Source of the DNA: Acidimicrobiaceae bacterium
GTDB lineage: Bacteria > Actinomycetota > Acidimicrobiia > Acidimicrobiales > Ilumatobacteraceae
Length of the DNA stretch: 60,602 bases
Reading direction: 5' to 3'
Assembly: GCA_020637295.1 (NCBI GenBank)
Contig: JACJWF010000016.1
Span: 1-60,602, forward strand
Shown: piece by piece, positions 1-7,146 of the stretch
Layout: every line of letters starts with the position of its first letter
Position numbering within the stretch: position 1 is the stretch's first letter
Made by a program: the position numbers and the translations under genes
Notes under the pieces: model-generated
Database searches by the model: none
What the model saw: the letters and a program-made list of their open reading frames with translations, nothing else
Told to the model about the DNA's origin: nothing

Positions 1-55
1 CGACCGCCTCCACGAGGTCCTCGCGACCCACCAGCGACCAGTCGTCGCGTCCCAT
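1..55 (-). CDS. N-terminal fragment of an unidentified protein (runs off the window)
   Basis: Only the first 18 codons lie in the window and the gene continues past the left edge. The peptide starts MGRDDWSLVGRED. An LVGRE stretch often sits just before a nucleotide-binding domain, but this is too little to assign a family. I chose ATG at 55 rather than the in-frame ATG at 64 because a -10-like CACAAT (68-63, minus strand) stands 7 nt before 55, the leaderless spacing seen at many genes here. No Shine-Dalgarno sequence is visible. It is divergent from the gene at 170. Confidence 0.5.
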   Translation of the reverse strand, partial: MGRDDWSLVGREDLVEAV

Positions 56-95
56 CGGCGCCATTGTGGCCGATCCGGCCGGCGCCGATGCGCGC

Positions 96-134
96 TGAGT
101 ACCGACGGCGCGACGACCGGGTAGTCGGTACTCA
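96..134. promoter_or_regulatory. Perfect 11-bp inverted repeat between divergent genes
   Basis: TGAGTACCGAC at 96-106 is matched exactly by its complement GTCGGTACTCA at 124-134, separated by 17 nt. The repeat lies between the divergent starts at 55 and 170, upstream of a leaderless-type -10 (GACGAT, 157-162) for the plus-strand gene. The position suits an operator for a dimeric regulator. A transcript hairpin is the alternative. Confidence 0.5.
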
Positions 135-169
135 TGCGCGGCGCGGCGCGGTCAGCGACGATCGCCGCC

Positions 170-733
170 ATGAAGCTGCTGAAGATTTTCCGCGGGAACG
201 CCCCCGCTGCCACCACCGACGCCTCGGACGCGCTGGCACCGATCGCCGGTGTCACCCTGGAGCAGTACGCCGACCTGTGCGCCCGCATGGCCCGCGTCGG
301 CGACGACGAGGACACGTTCGCCCGCATCGCCGCGGAGCAGGGCGTGGAACGGGAGCGGTGGGAGGCTGCCCGCGCCGGGTGGAACGCCCGGATGGAGGAC
401 CCCACCACCGCCCGCCACGTGGTGCTGCCCTACATGCCGCTCTACCAGGCGGCGCTGGCCCAGCACGGCGGGCCGGCGGCCACTGCCACGTACGAGCAGT
501 ACGTGGAGATGACGGCGATGATCAACACCAACACCACCGAGCCGCGCCGCCGCCCCAACGACCTGGACACCATGTATGCCACGTTCGGCATCGACGTGAT
601 CTCGTGGAGCCAGATCTCCACCTACTGGGTGGACCGCCTGCGCACCGACATCCAGTTGGGGGACGACTTCACCCGCGCGGTCACCGCCCGCATCGAGGCG
701 CTCGACGCCGCCTTCCTGGCCGGTGCCTCATGA
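170..733 (+). CDS. Hypothetical cytoplasmic protein, 187 aa
   Basis: I do not recognise the function with certainty. The protein starts MKLLKIFRG, followed by an Ala/Thr-rich linker to about residue 25 and a soluble, mostly helical body. The motif GVTLEQYADLCARM near residue 29 is echoed by YEQYVEMTAMI near residue 110, suggesting two related helical units. There is no signal peptide or membrane segment. I start at ATG 170, not the upstream in-frame ATG at 134, because GACGAT (157-162) is a -10-like box 7 nt before 170 and the extra residues look like intergenic translation. The stop overlaps the next start (ATGA, 730-733), so the two proteins are probably co-translated and work together. Confidence 0.7.
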   Translation: MKLLKIFRGNAPAATTDASDALAPIAGVTLEQYADLCARMARVGDDEDTFARIAAEQGVERERWEAARAGWNARMEDPTTARHVVLPYMPLYQAALAQHGGPAATATYEQYVEMTAMINTNTTEPRRRPNDLDTMYATFGIDVISWSQISTYWVDRLRTDIQLGDDFTRAVTARIEALDAAFLAGAS

Positions 734-1251
734 GGCGCGGCTACCAGCCGACGCTGGCCCAGGTGTTCTCCTTCGACGCCGTCGACCTGGCGGCCAACCG
801 TGCCGGCCAGCTGTCGCCCGACCAGGCGGTGATGTTCACCAACATGGCCGGCATGGCTCGCCGCCGGCCGTGGCGGGTGCTGGTGCTGCTGGCCTTCGCC
901 GTCGTCGTCGCCATCGTCATGCTGGCCGCGCAGGGCGCTCCCGCCGACCAGTTGACGATCGCCGGTGGTGCGTGCGCGGTGATGGTGGCGCTCGTGACGG
1001 CCGTGTCGATGCTCAACCTGCGCCAGGCCCGGGCCATGGAGCGGCCCGCGGTGCAGGTCACCCAGGGCCGCCCGGTGAAGACGCCCTCGATGACGATCGA
1101 CCGCTGGTGGATGGACGTGGGCGGGGTGCGCTTCTCCATCGACCGTGCCGACGCCGACCTGTTCAGCGAGCACACCGTCTACCGCATCTACCACGCCGAC
1201 CTCGGTGTCGGCAGCCCGGGCATCCTGTCCGTCGAGGTGCTGGCGGTCTGA
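730..1251 (+). CDS. Membrane protein with two transmembrane helices, 173 aa
   Basis: This unrecognised protein is translationally coupled to the preceding gene by an ATGA overlap. Residues 1-45 are soluble. Two hydrophobic helices follow at about 48-66 (rich in V, L, A) and 75-95. The remaining 75 residues form a soluble domain with alternating beta-type segments (WWMDVGGVRFSIDRADADLF, HTVYRIYHAD) that could be a small beta-barrel or PH-like fold. A hairpin with only short loops between the helices puts both ends on the same side, probably the cytoplasm. It ends just before a strong hairpin shared with a convergent gene. No enzymatic motif is visible. Confidence 0.7.
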   Translation: MRRGYQPTLAQVFSFDAVDLAANRAGQLSPDQAVMFTNMAGMARRRPWRVLVLLAFAVVVAIVMLAAQGAPADQLTIAGGACAVMVALVTAVSMLNLRQARAMERPAVQVTQGRPVKTPSMTIDRWWMDVGGVRFSIDRADADLFSEHTVYRIYHADLGVGSPGILSVEVLAV

Positions 1252-1268
1252 GTTGCTGGCGCACCTGT

Positions 1269-1295
1269 GGCCGGCCGCGACGGGAGCGGCCGGCC
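1269..1295. terminator. Bidirectional hairpin between convergent genes
   Basis: GGCCGGCCGC (1269-1278) pairs perfectly with GCGGCCGGCC (1286-1295) around a 7-nt loop. It lies in the 51-nt gap between two converging genes (ends 1251 and 1303). There is no T-tract, as is common in GC-rich actinobacteria. Confidence 0.65.
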
Positions 1296-1302
1296 CAGCG
1301 TG

Positions 1303-2229
1303 TCAGATCCCGAGCACGGCGCGAATTGCCTGCTCCTCACGCTCCAGGTCGGCACAGGTGGTGGCCCTCCGGCGGACGAGCTGGTCGCGAACCGCAGTGA
1401 GGGCAGCTGCGCAGTCCTCCAGTTGCACCTCGAAGTGCTCCAGGCGGAGCAACACCTGCAGCTCCAGGTGGTACTCGCCGAACCACCGCTCGAAGTACAC
1501 CTCCTCGCTCAACGACCCCATGTCCGCCAGATCCGTGAGTCGGCGCTCGACCACACGGAGTTCCGCCCGAAGGCGGTCCAGGACAGGGCGGAGCATGTCC
1601 ACCTGCACGAGCACCTCGTCGAGGACAAGCGCGATCTGGGCCTTGCCTGCTCCCCTCATCCGGTAGTAGTCGCGGAACTGGTCGATCCGGTGCCACGCGC
1701 CCCTCACCCGACCGAACGCGTCGGCACATGCTTCCTCTGCCGGATCGAGTGCAGCAAGGTGGATTCGGGCTGCCTCGCGGGCCTGCTCGTGCTCCACGAG
1801 GCTGATGTACCGACCCGGGTCGGCCTCGCGCAGCAGCGACCGGACCACCGACCTCAACGCCTCCACTCGTCTTGCACTGTCGTCCACATCGGCGGTCCCC
1901 CGACGCTCGATCTCCAGCCGGCGGGCGTCCAGCACCTTCTGCTGTTCGGCCAGCTGCGCCGTCGTCTCGGCCAGCGCGTCCTCTGCCTGTTGGCGTGCCC
2001 TGTCGGGGCGCCAGACGAACCCGAGCGACCTGCGGGCCGTGCGATCACCGTCGAACGCTGCCAGCACCCGACGGTGACGATCCTGCTCGTATTCGAGGAA
2101 CTCGAGCAGCCGGCGGTCGTCGTCCAGTTCCGCCCGGGCGGCACGGGTGAGATCGGCCTGCCGCACCCGACGGTCGTGTTCCGCGAGCGCGTCGCGCAGC
2201 TGGGCGACCGCATCGTCCAGCGCCGTCAT
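1303..2229 (-). CDS. Long coiled-coil protein of unknown function, 308 aa
   Basis: The sequence is strongly charged and almost entirely helical (runs such as LDDAVAQLRDALAEHDRRVRQ and ALAETTAQLAEQQKVLDARR), predicting extended coiled coils over most of the length. No signal peptide, membrane segment or catalytic motif is visible. The start is ATG 2229, 8 nt after the stop of dcd, so it is probably the second gene of a dcd transcript. The frame stays open into dcd, but those codons belong to the antisense of real coding sequence. A structural or scaffolding role is possible; nothing links it directly to nucleotide metabolism. Confidence 0.65.
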   Translation of the reverse strand: MTALDDAVAQLRDALAEHDRRVRQADLTRAARAELDDDRRLLEFLEYEQDRHRRVLAAFDGDRTARRSLGFVWRPDRARQQAEDALAETTAQLAEQQKVLDARRLEIERRGTADVDDSARRVEALRSVVRSLLREADPGRYISLVEHEQAREAARIHLAALDPAEEACADAFGRVRGAWHRIDQFRDYYRMRGAGKAQIALVLDEVLVQVDMLRPVLDRLRAELRVVERRLTDLADMGSLSEEVYFERWFGEYHLELQVLLRLEHFEVQLEDCAAALTAVRDQLVRRRATTCADLEREEQAIRAVLGI

Positions 2230-2237
2230 CGCAGCAC

Positions 2238-2801
2238 CTACATCGTGTTCTGGTTGTACTTGCTGGCGACGGCGCCCTGCTGGTTCTGGTACTTGCTCTT
2301 CAGGTCCGGGTGGCCGTAGGGACGCTCGGCCGGCTTGTCCAGCTTCTGGAAGACGAGCTGGGCGACCTTCATGCCCGGCCGCAGGAGGATCGGCAGGTTG
2401 CTGACGTTGGACAGCTCCAGCACCACCGTGCCCTTGAAGCCGGGGTCGATGAACCCGGCCGTGGCGTGGACCTGGATGCCGAGGCGGCCGAGGCTGCTCT
2501 TGCCGTTGACCACGCCGACGATGTCGTCCGGGCAGCCGACGGTCTCCATCGTGTGGCCGAGCGCGAACTCGCCGGGATGGAGCACGAACGGCTCGCCCTC
2601 GGGCACGCTGACCGTGTCCATCAGCTTCGGCTGCTCCTCGAACGGGTCGATGTGGGTGAGGCGGCTGTTGCGCATCACCCGGAACTCGGTGCCGAGGCGC
2701 ACGTCCACGCTTGCCGGCTGCACCAGCGCGGGGTCGTAGGGCTCGAGGATGATGCGGCCCGACCCGAGCAGTTCGCGCAGGGTGCCGTCGGAGAGGATCA
2801 C
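2238..2801 (-). CDS. dcd: dCTP deaminase, probably the bifunctional dCTP deaminase/dUTPase type
   Basis: This 187-aa enzyme deaminates dCTP in the route to dUMP and dTTP. The family signature is clear: MILSDGTLRELL at the N-terminus, VNGKSSLGRLGI for triphosphate binding, and HATAGFIDPGFKGTVVLELSN, whose Glu in LELSN is the proton-relay residue. The HATAGFID form resembles the M. tuberculosis and M. jannaschii enzymes, which also hydrolyse dUTP, and differs from the E. coli HVTAHRID form, so a single dCTP-to-dUMP enzyme is likely. Translation starts at GTG 2801. A -10-like TAGGCT stands 6 nt upstream with no room for a Shine-Dalgarno sequence, so the mRNA is probably leaderless. Confidence 0.95.
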   Translation of the reverse strand: MILSDGTLRELLGSGRIILEPYDPALVQPASVDVRLGTEFRVMRNSRLTHIDPFEEQPKLMDTVSVPEGEPFVLHPGEFALGHTMETVGCPDDIVGVVNGKSSLGRLGIQVHATAGFIDPGFKGTVVLELSNVSNLPILLRPGMKVAQLVFQKLDKPAERPYGHPDLKSKYQNQQGAVASKYNQNTM

Positions 2802-2833
2802 GCTGCGAGCCTAGTGGGGGGTACCATCGGGCC
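2802..2833. promoter_or_regulatory. Compact divergent promoter with two leaderless-type -10 boxes
   Basis: The 32 bp between dcd and the response-regulator gene holds TAGGCT (2813-2808, minus strand) exactly 6 nt before the dcd GTG and TACCAT (2822-2827) exactly 6 nt before the regulator GTG. Neither gene has room for a Shine-Dalgarno sequence. Both therefore look leaderless, and the polymerases must share or compete for this short region. Confidence 0.6.
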
Positions 2834-3517
2834 GTGGAGCCAGCGCGGGTGCTCATCGTCGAAGATGCCCCGGAGTTCGCGCAGATGGTCAGTGCCGTCG
2901 TGCGCAACGCCGGGCATGAGATCCGGGTGGCCACCACCGCGGCCGACGCCCGCAACCAGTTGCTGGCCGTGCCGCCCGACCTGGTGGTGCTGGACCTCAG
3001 CCTGCCCGACGGCGACGGTCTGGATCTCGCCCGTCACATCCGCGACCACTCCTCCGCCTACATCCTCATGCTCACGGCCCGCGCCGACGAGGTGGACAAG
3101 CTGGTCGGCTTCAAGCTCGGGGCCGACGACTACATGACCAAGCCATTCTCGCCCCGCGAGCTGGATGCCCGCATCGAGGCCCTGCTGCGCCGCCAGCGGT
3201 CCACCGGCCCGGCCCAGGCCAACCGCCGCGAGATCGGCGCGATCACCATCGACGTCGCCGCCCGCGAGGTGGCGGTGGACGGAGTGCCGGTGGAGCTCAC
3301 CCGCATCGAGTTCGAACTGCTGAACATGTTCACCGGCTCGCCGAAGGTGGTGTTCTCCCGCCAGCAACTGCTCGACCGCGTGTGGGGCCCGGACTGGTAC
3401 GCCGACGACCACGTGGTCGACGTCCACATCGCCAACCTGCGCAAGAAGGTGGACCGCGAGGGGGAGCCCAGCGTCATCCGCACCGTGCGCGGCGTCGGCT
3501 ACGGCTTCAGGGGCTGA
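2834..3517 (+). CDS. OmpR/PhoB-family response regulator
   Basis: This 227-aa DNA-binding regulator has an N-terminal receiver domain (residues 4-117) with the acidic pair E10-D11, phospho-acceptor D54 in VVLDLSLPDG, T81 and K103 in DDYMTKPFSP, then a C-terminal winged helix (about 130-227; LTRIEFELLNMF, RVWGPDWYADDHVVDVHIANLRKK, RTVRGVGYGF). All phosphorylation residues are intact. GTG 2834 follows TACCAT by 6 nt. Its end overlaps the convergent hybrid kinase gene by 11 bp. No kinase is co-transcribed, but two kinases are encoded next door. I infer that it binds the 11-bp-phased TTGATCN repeats found from 5.8 to 23.7 kb, because it is the only OmpR-type regulator beside that cluster. Confidence 0.93.
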   Translation: MEPARVLIVEDAPEFAQMVSAVVRNAGHEIRVATTAADARNQLLAVPPDLVVLDLSLPDGDGLDLARHIRDHSSAYILMLTARADEVDKLVGFKLGADDYMTKPFSPRELDARIEALLRRQRSTGPAQANRREIGAITIDVAAREVAVDGVPVELTRIEFELLNMFTGSPKVVFSRQQLLDRVWGPDWYADDHVVDVHIANLRKKVDREGEPSVIRTVRGVGYGFRG

Positions 3518-5762
3518 GCCAGCGGCGCAGCGCGGCACCCACACCGGCGGCAGTGGAACGCAGCCCGGCCTCGTCCACCTCGCCGGGGAACTGCCGGGCG
3601 GCCTCGGCCAGCGCGGTGGCGCCCACCAACCGCGAGCTCGAGCTGAGCGTGTGCACCAGCAGGCTGCGGCGGTGCTCCTCTCCCGCCGCCACCGCGGCGA
3701 TGATCCCCTCGGTGCGCCGCTCCAGCTCGTCGAGGTAGGTCTGCACCATCCCCTCCACCACCGCGCGGTCGCCCAGCTCCTCCACCAGGCCGTCGAGCAC
3801 CGTGCCGTCGAGCACCGTGCCGTCGAGCGCTGTTGCCGCTGCACCCGCCACCACGGCAGGGGCGCCGGTCACATCCATCGGGTCGGCTGCGGCCTCGCGG
3901 CGCAGCACGCGCTCCAGGTCGGCCAGGCGCACCGGCTTGGAGAGATGGTCGTCCATGTCGGCGGCCAGCGATGCGGTGCGGTCGCCCAGCGCCGCGCTGG
4001 CGGTGACCGCGACCACCCGCGTTCGCGGCCGGCCATGGTCGCGCTCCCACTGCCGAAGGGCGCCGGTGACTTCCAGGCCGTCCATGCCCGGGAGGTGGAA
4101 GTCCATCAGCACCACATCGAACGGTGCCGCGCCCGGCTCGGTGAGCAGCGCCAGGCCGACCTCGCCGGTCCCGGCAATGACGCACCGGTGGCCGAGCAGC
4201 TCGAGCTGGGCCGCAGCCAGTTGCTGGTTGACCGGGTTGTCCTCCACCACCAGCACGTGCAGCCCGCCGTCGAGTGGCCCACTCGGAGGCGGCACTGCGG
4301 CAGCGGGGGCGACCTCGCCCACCGGCAGCTTCAACGACACCACGGTGCCGACACCCACCTCGCTCTCGAACGACAGCTCACCCCCGAGCAACTCCACGAT
4401 CCGCCGCACGATGGACAGGCCCAGCCCTGCACCGGTGCCCGGCGAGTCGCCGACCTCGAACGGCTCGAAGAGGCGGTCCACCGCGTCGGCGGGGATGCCG
4501 ACCCCGGTGTCGCGCACCACGACGCGCAGCACGGCGCGGTCCGTCGCCACCTCCACCGTCACCCGCCCCGCCGGCGTGAACTTGATGGCGTTGCCCAGCA
4601 GGTTGGCGATCAGCTGGCGCAGGCGGACGGGGTCGGTGATCACCTCGGCCGACAGGTCGTCCGCCACGCACGCGGCCACCTCCACACCGTCGGCGGCCGT
4701 GGCGGCCAACACGCTCACGAGGTCTGCCACCACGGCGCGCACGTCCACCGGCTCGGGCATGAGGGTGAGTGCCCCCGCCTCCAGCCTGCTGCTGGTGAGC
4801 AGGTCGTCGAGGATGCGCACCAGGTCGCCCACCTGGCGGTGCAGCAGCCCGGCGAGGTCGGCCGCCGAGTCCACCTCGCCGCGGGACAGCAGTTCGGACA
4901 GGCCGAGCACGGCATGCATCGGATTGCGCAGTTCGTGGCTGACCGTGGCCACCAGGCGGGAGCGGAGCTCCGCCTCGGCCAACGCCTCGTCACGGCTGCG
5001 CGACAACTCCTCGATCAGACGGCGGAAGGTGGTGATGTTCCGCGTGGTCAGGACGATGCCGCGGATGTCCTCGTCGTGCAGCAGGTTGACGGCGCTGACC
5101 GCCACCGTCTCCAGGCCGCCCTCCGAGTTGCGCAGGCGGATCTCCCCGGTGATCAGGTCGCCCGGGCCGGCGAAGACCTTCTCCTGCAACTCGGCGAGCT
5201 GCGGCAGGTCCTCCTCCGGCACGAGGTCGAACAGGGTCCGCTCCTCCCAGAACTCGCTGGGGTAGCCCATCACCGGTGTGTAGCGGCCGGCGGTCTCCAG
5301 GATCCGGCCGTTCTCGTCCACCAGGGAGATGGTGTCGCTGACGTTTTCGATCAGCTTGCGCAGGCGCGGGGCGGCCATCGGCTCCGGCAGGTTCATCGGG
5401 GTGATCGTGGCGATTAGGGCCCTGACCTCGTCGCCCTCACGCACCGCCTGGGCTGTGAGCAGGCCGGCGACCTGGGCGCCGTCCTTGCGGACGTAGCGCT
5501 TCACCGACGAGTACTGAGCAAGGTCGCCGGTGATCAGCCGGCGCTGGTAGTTGGTGGTCCACGCCTGGTCTTCGGGCAGGGTGACCCGGCTCACGTCCAG
5601 GGCGGCGAACTCGCTGACGTCGTACCCCAGGAACTCGGCGTAGGCCGGGTTGCCGTACAGCTGCCGGCCATCCAGGCTCACCAACGACACCGGAAGCGGG
5701 CAGGCATCCAGCACCGCCCGCCACGACAGCCCATCCGGCGAGAACCCATCCATCGCGTCCAC
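3507..5762 (-). CDS. Hybrid sensor histidine kinase: PAS-PAS-HisKA-HATPase-receiver-Hpt
   Basis: The protein is about 751 aa and apparently soluble. It has two PAS domains (about 10-125 and 135-255), a dimerisation domain with the phospho-acceptor motif SHELRNPMHA (about 285), an ATPase domain with N-box NLLGNAIKF, DTGVGI and GTGAGLGL, a receiver (VLVVEDNPVNQ, Asp in VVLMDFHLPG, Lys in SKP), and a C-terminal Hpt-like domain with HTLSSSS, where the His is the expected relay residue. All parts of a multistep phosphorelay are on one chain, and the Hpt is a likely donor for the regulator at 2834. GTG 5765 and GTG 5762 are both possible starts. I prefer 5762 because TAGCGT ends 7 nt upstream. The paired TTGATC boxes lie 34 bp further up. 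Confidence 0.93.
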   Translation of the reverse strand: MDAMDGFSPDGLSWRAVLDACPLPVSLVSLDGRQLYGNPAYAEFLGYDVSEFAALDVSRVTLPEDQAWTTNYQRRLITGDLAQYSSVKRYVRKDGAQVAGLLTAQAVREGDEVRALIATITPMNLPEPMAAPRLRKLIENVSDTISLVDENGRILETAGRYTPVMGYPSEFWEERTLFDLVPEEDLPQLAELQEKVFAGPGDLITGEIRLRNSEGGLETVAVSAVNLLHDEDIRGIVLTTRNITTFRRLIEELSRSRDEALAEAELRSRLVATVSHELRNPMHAVLGLSELLSRGEVDSAADLAGLLHRQVGDLVRILDDLLTSSRLEAGALTLMPEPVDVRAVVADLVSVLAATAADGVEVAACVADDLSAEVITDPVRLRQLIANLLGNAIKFTPAGRVTVEVATDRAVLRVVVRDTGVGIPADAVDRLFEPFEVGDSPGTGAGLGLSIVRRIVELLGGELSFESEVGVGTVVSLKLPVGEVAPAAAVPPPSGPLDGGLHVLVVEDNPVNQQLAAAQLELLGHRCVIAGTGEVGLALLTEPGAAPFDVVLMDFHLPGMDGLEVTGALRQWERDHGRPRTRVVAVTASAALGDRTASLAADMDDHLSKPVRLADLERVLRREAAADPMDVTGAPAVVAGAAATALDGTVLDGTVLDGLVEELGDRAVVEGMVQTYLDELERRTEGIIAAVAAGEEHRRSLLVHTLSSSSRLVGATALAEAARQFPGEVDEAGLRSTAAGVGAALRRWLSP

Positions 5763-5796
5763 CACCGCAACGCTACGACGTGAGCCCCGGCACCCC

Positions 5797-5836
5797 AGAT
5801 CAAGGCCAGATCAATTCTTGGCCGCCCCGAGGTCAA
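5797..5836. promoter_or_regulatory. Site A: 11-bp-phased operator repeats upstream of the kinase genes
   Basis: On the plus strand AGATCAA (5797-5803) and AGATCAA (5808-5814) are separated by GGCC, and AGGTCAA (5830-5836) follows exactly two 11-bp turns later. The site lies between the divergent hybrid kinase (start 5762) and GAF kinase (start 5879). The same arrangement recurs at four places in the glycan cluster. A heptamer-N4-heptamer direct repeat is the classical operator shape of PhoB/PhoP/OmpR regulators. Confidence 0.75.
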
Positions 5837-5878
5837 GAACCTGTCGCTCGCCGCCGTACGCGGGGCAGACTGGCGGTC

Positions 5879-7111
5879 ATGGGGCCTCGATCGCTCTCGC
5901 CGCGCGTCACCGCGATCGTCGCCCGCGCGACGCTGGATCTGCTGGCGGCCGGGCCCCAGGAGTTGGACGACGCCATCCAGGGAGCGCTGGCGACGCTCGG
6001 CGAGCTGGACGGCTCCGACCGCGTCTACGTCACCATGTACGACGGCGACGGCACTTTCCGCAACAGCCACGAGTGGCTGCGGGCCGGCACCCCCTCGCAC
6101 CGCGAGTATGTGGTCGACCTGGCGACGGCGGACTTCCCGTGGTCCGTCCAGCTCGCCAAGGACGGCCGCACGCTGAACGTCGCCAGCCTGGACGAGATCC
6201 CCGAGGAGGGCAGCAACGAGCGTCACTCGTTCGGCATGTTCGGGGTGCAGGCGGTGATGCAGGTGCCCATACACGTGGACGGAACCCTGCGCGGCCTGAT
6301 CGGCTGCAACAAGCTGCACGAGGCCCGGCGGAGCGACGAGGAGGTGGTGGGCGCGGCCACGGCCATCGCCGAGGCCGTGGCGCACGCCATCACCTGGCAC
6401 GAGCACGAGCGCCGGCTGGCCGAGGCGCTGGCCACCGCCGAGCAGGCCGTGCGCGAGCGAGACGACATGCTGGCCCGCGTCAGCCACGAGCTGCGCACAC
6501 CACTCCACGCGATCATCGGCTTCGCCGAGCTCCTGCGGTTCGAGGCCCTGTCGCCCACTGCCGGGCAGGCCGTCACCCGGATCGACGAAGCCGGCCGCCA
6601 ATTGCTGGAACTGGTGGAGCACGTCATCGACCTCAACGCCGCCTCGCCACGCACCCTCCGCGGCGGCGTGCCGGTGCGGGCGATCACCGAGCACGTGGTG
6701 GACCAGCGGCGGCCGCTGGCTGCGTCCCGCGGTGTGCGCATCCTGCTGGCGCCGGGCGGCAGCCACCACGTGCACGCCGACGACGCGGCCCTGGAGCAGC
6801 TGATCGACATGCTGGTGGCCGCCGCCGTCTCCCACAGCGAGCCCGGCGGCGTGGTCGAGGTGGCCATCGGCGAGGACGGCGACCAGTGCGCGCTCACGGT
6901 GCACGACCGGGGCCCGGCCATCGACCCCACGGTGGTGGCCACCATGCTGGAGCTCGGTGTCGGCGAGTGGGTGGCCGAGGGCCGTACCGCCGGCGTCGGC
7001 CTGGTTCGCGCCCGCGCCCTGGCGGAATCGATGGGGGGCGCGCTGCAGCTCGGCAACCACCCTGGTGGAGGGGTGATCGCCGAGCTGCGACTGGAGTTGG
7101 ATCCGCGCTGA
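5879..7111 (+). CDS. GAF-domain sensor histidine kinase with a degenerate ATPase N-box
   Basis: The protein is 410 aa and soluble. A GAF domain (about 12-185; VPIHVDGTLRGLIGCNK is typical) is followed by a short coiled coil, a HisKA domain with SHELRTPLHAIIGF (His near 200) and a C-terminal ATPase-like domain. The histidine motif is normal, but the N-box reads MLVAAAVSHSEPGG and lacks the conserved Asn needed for Mg-ATP binding. The later motifs DRGPAID and GVGLVRA are recognisable though weak. It may bind ATP poorly, act as a phosphatase, or depend on a partner kinase. ATG 5879 follows CAGACT by 7 nt. It diverges from the hybrid kinase gene across site A. Confidence 0.85.
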   Translation: MGPRSLSPRVTAIVARATLDLLAAGPQELDDAIQGALATLGELDGSDRVYVTMYDGDGTFRNSHEWLRAGTPSHREYVVDLATADFPWSVQLAKDGRTLNVASLDEIPEEGSNERHSFGMFGVQAVMQVPIHVDGTLRGLIGCNKLHEARRSDEEVVGAATAIAEAVAHAITWHEHERRLAEALATAEQAVRERDDMLARVSHELRTPLHAIIGFAELLRFEALSPTAGQAVTRIDEAGRQLLELVEHVIDLNAASPRTLRGGVPVRAITEHVVDQRRPLAASRGVRILLAPGGSHHVHADDAALEQLIDMLVAAAVSHSEPGGVVEVAIGEDGDQCALTVHDRGPAIDPTVVATMLELGVGEWVAEGRTAGVGLVRARALAESMGGALQLGNHPGGGVIAELRLELDPR

Positions 7112-7146
7112 CCCACGGGTCAGCCCCCAGGGGTCAGCGGGTCAGC
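7107..7146. terminator. Terminator-like hairpins between convergent genes
   Basis: GCTGACCC (7107-7114) can pair with any of three copies of GGGTCAGC (7117-7124, 7131-7138, 7139-7146). This spans the gap between the stops of the GAF kinase (7111) and the fibronectin protein (7142). Alternative hairpins could stop transcription from both sides. Confidence 0.55.
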
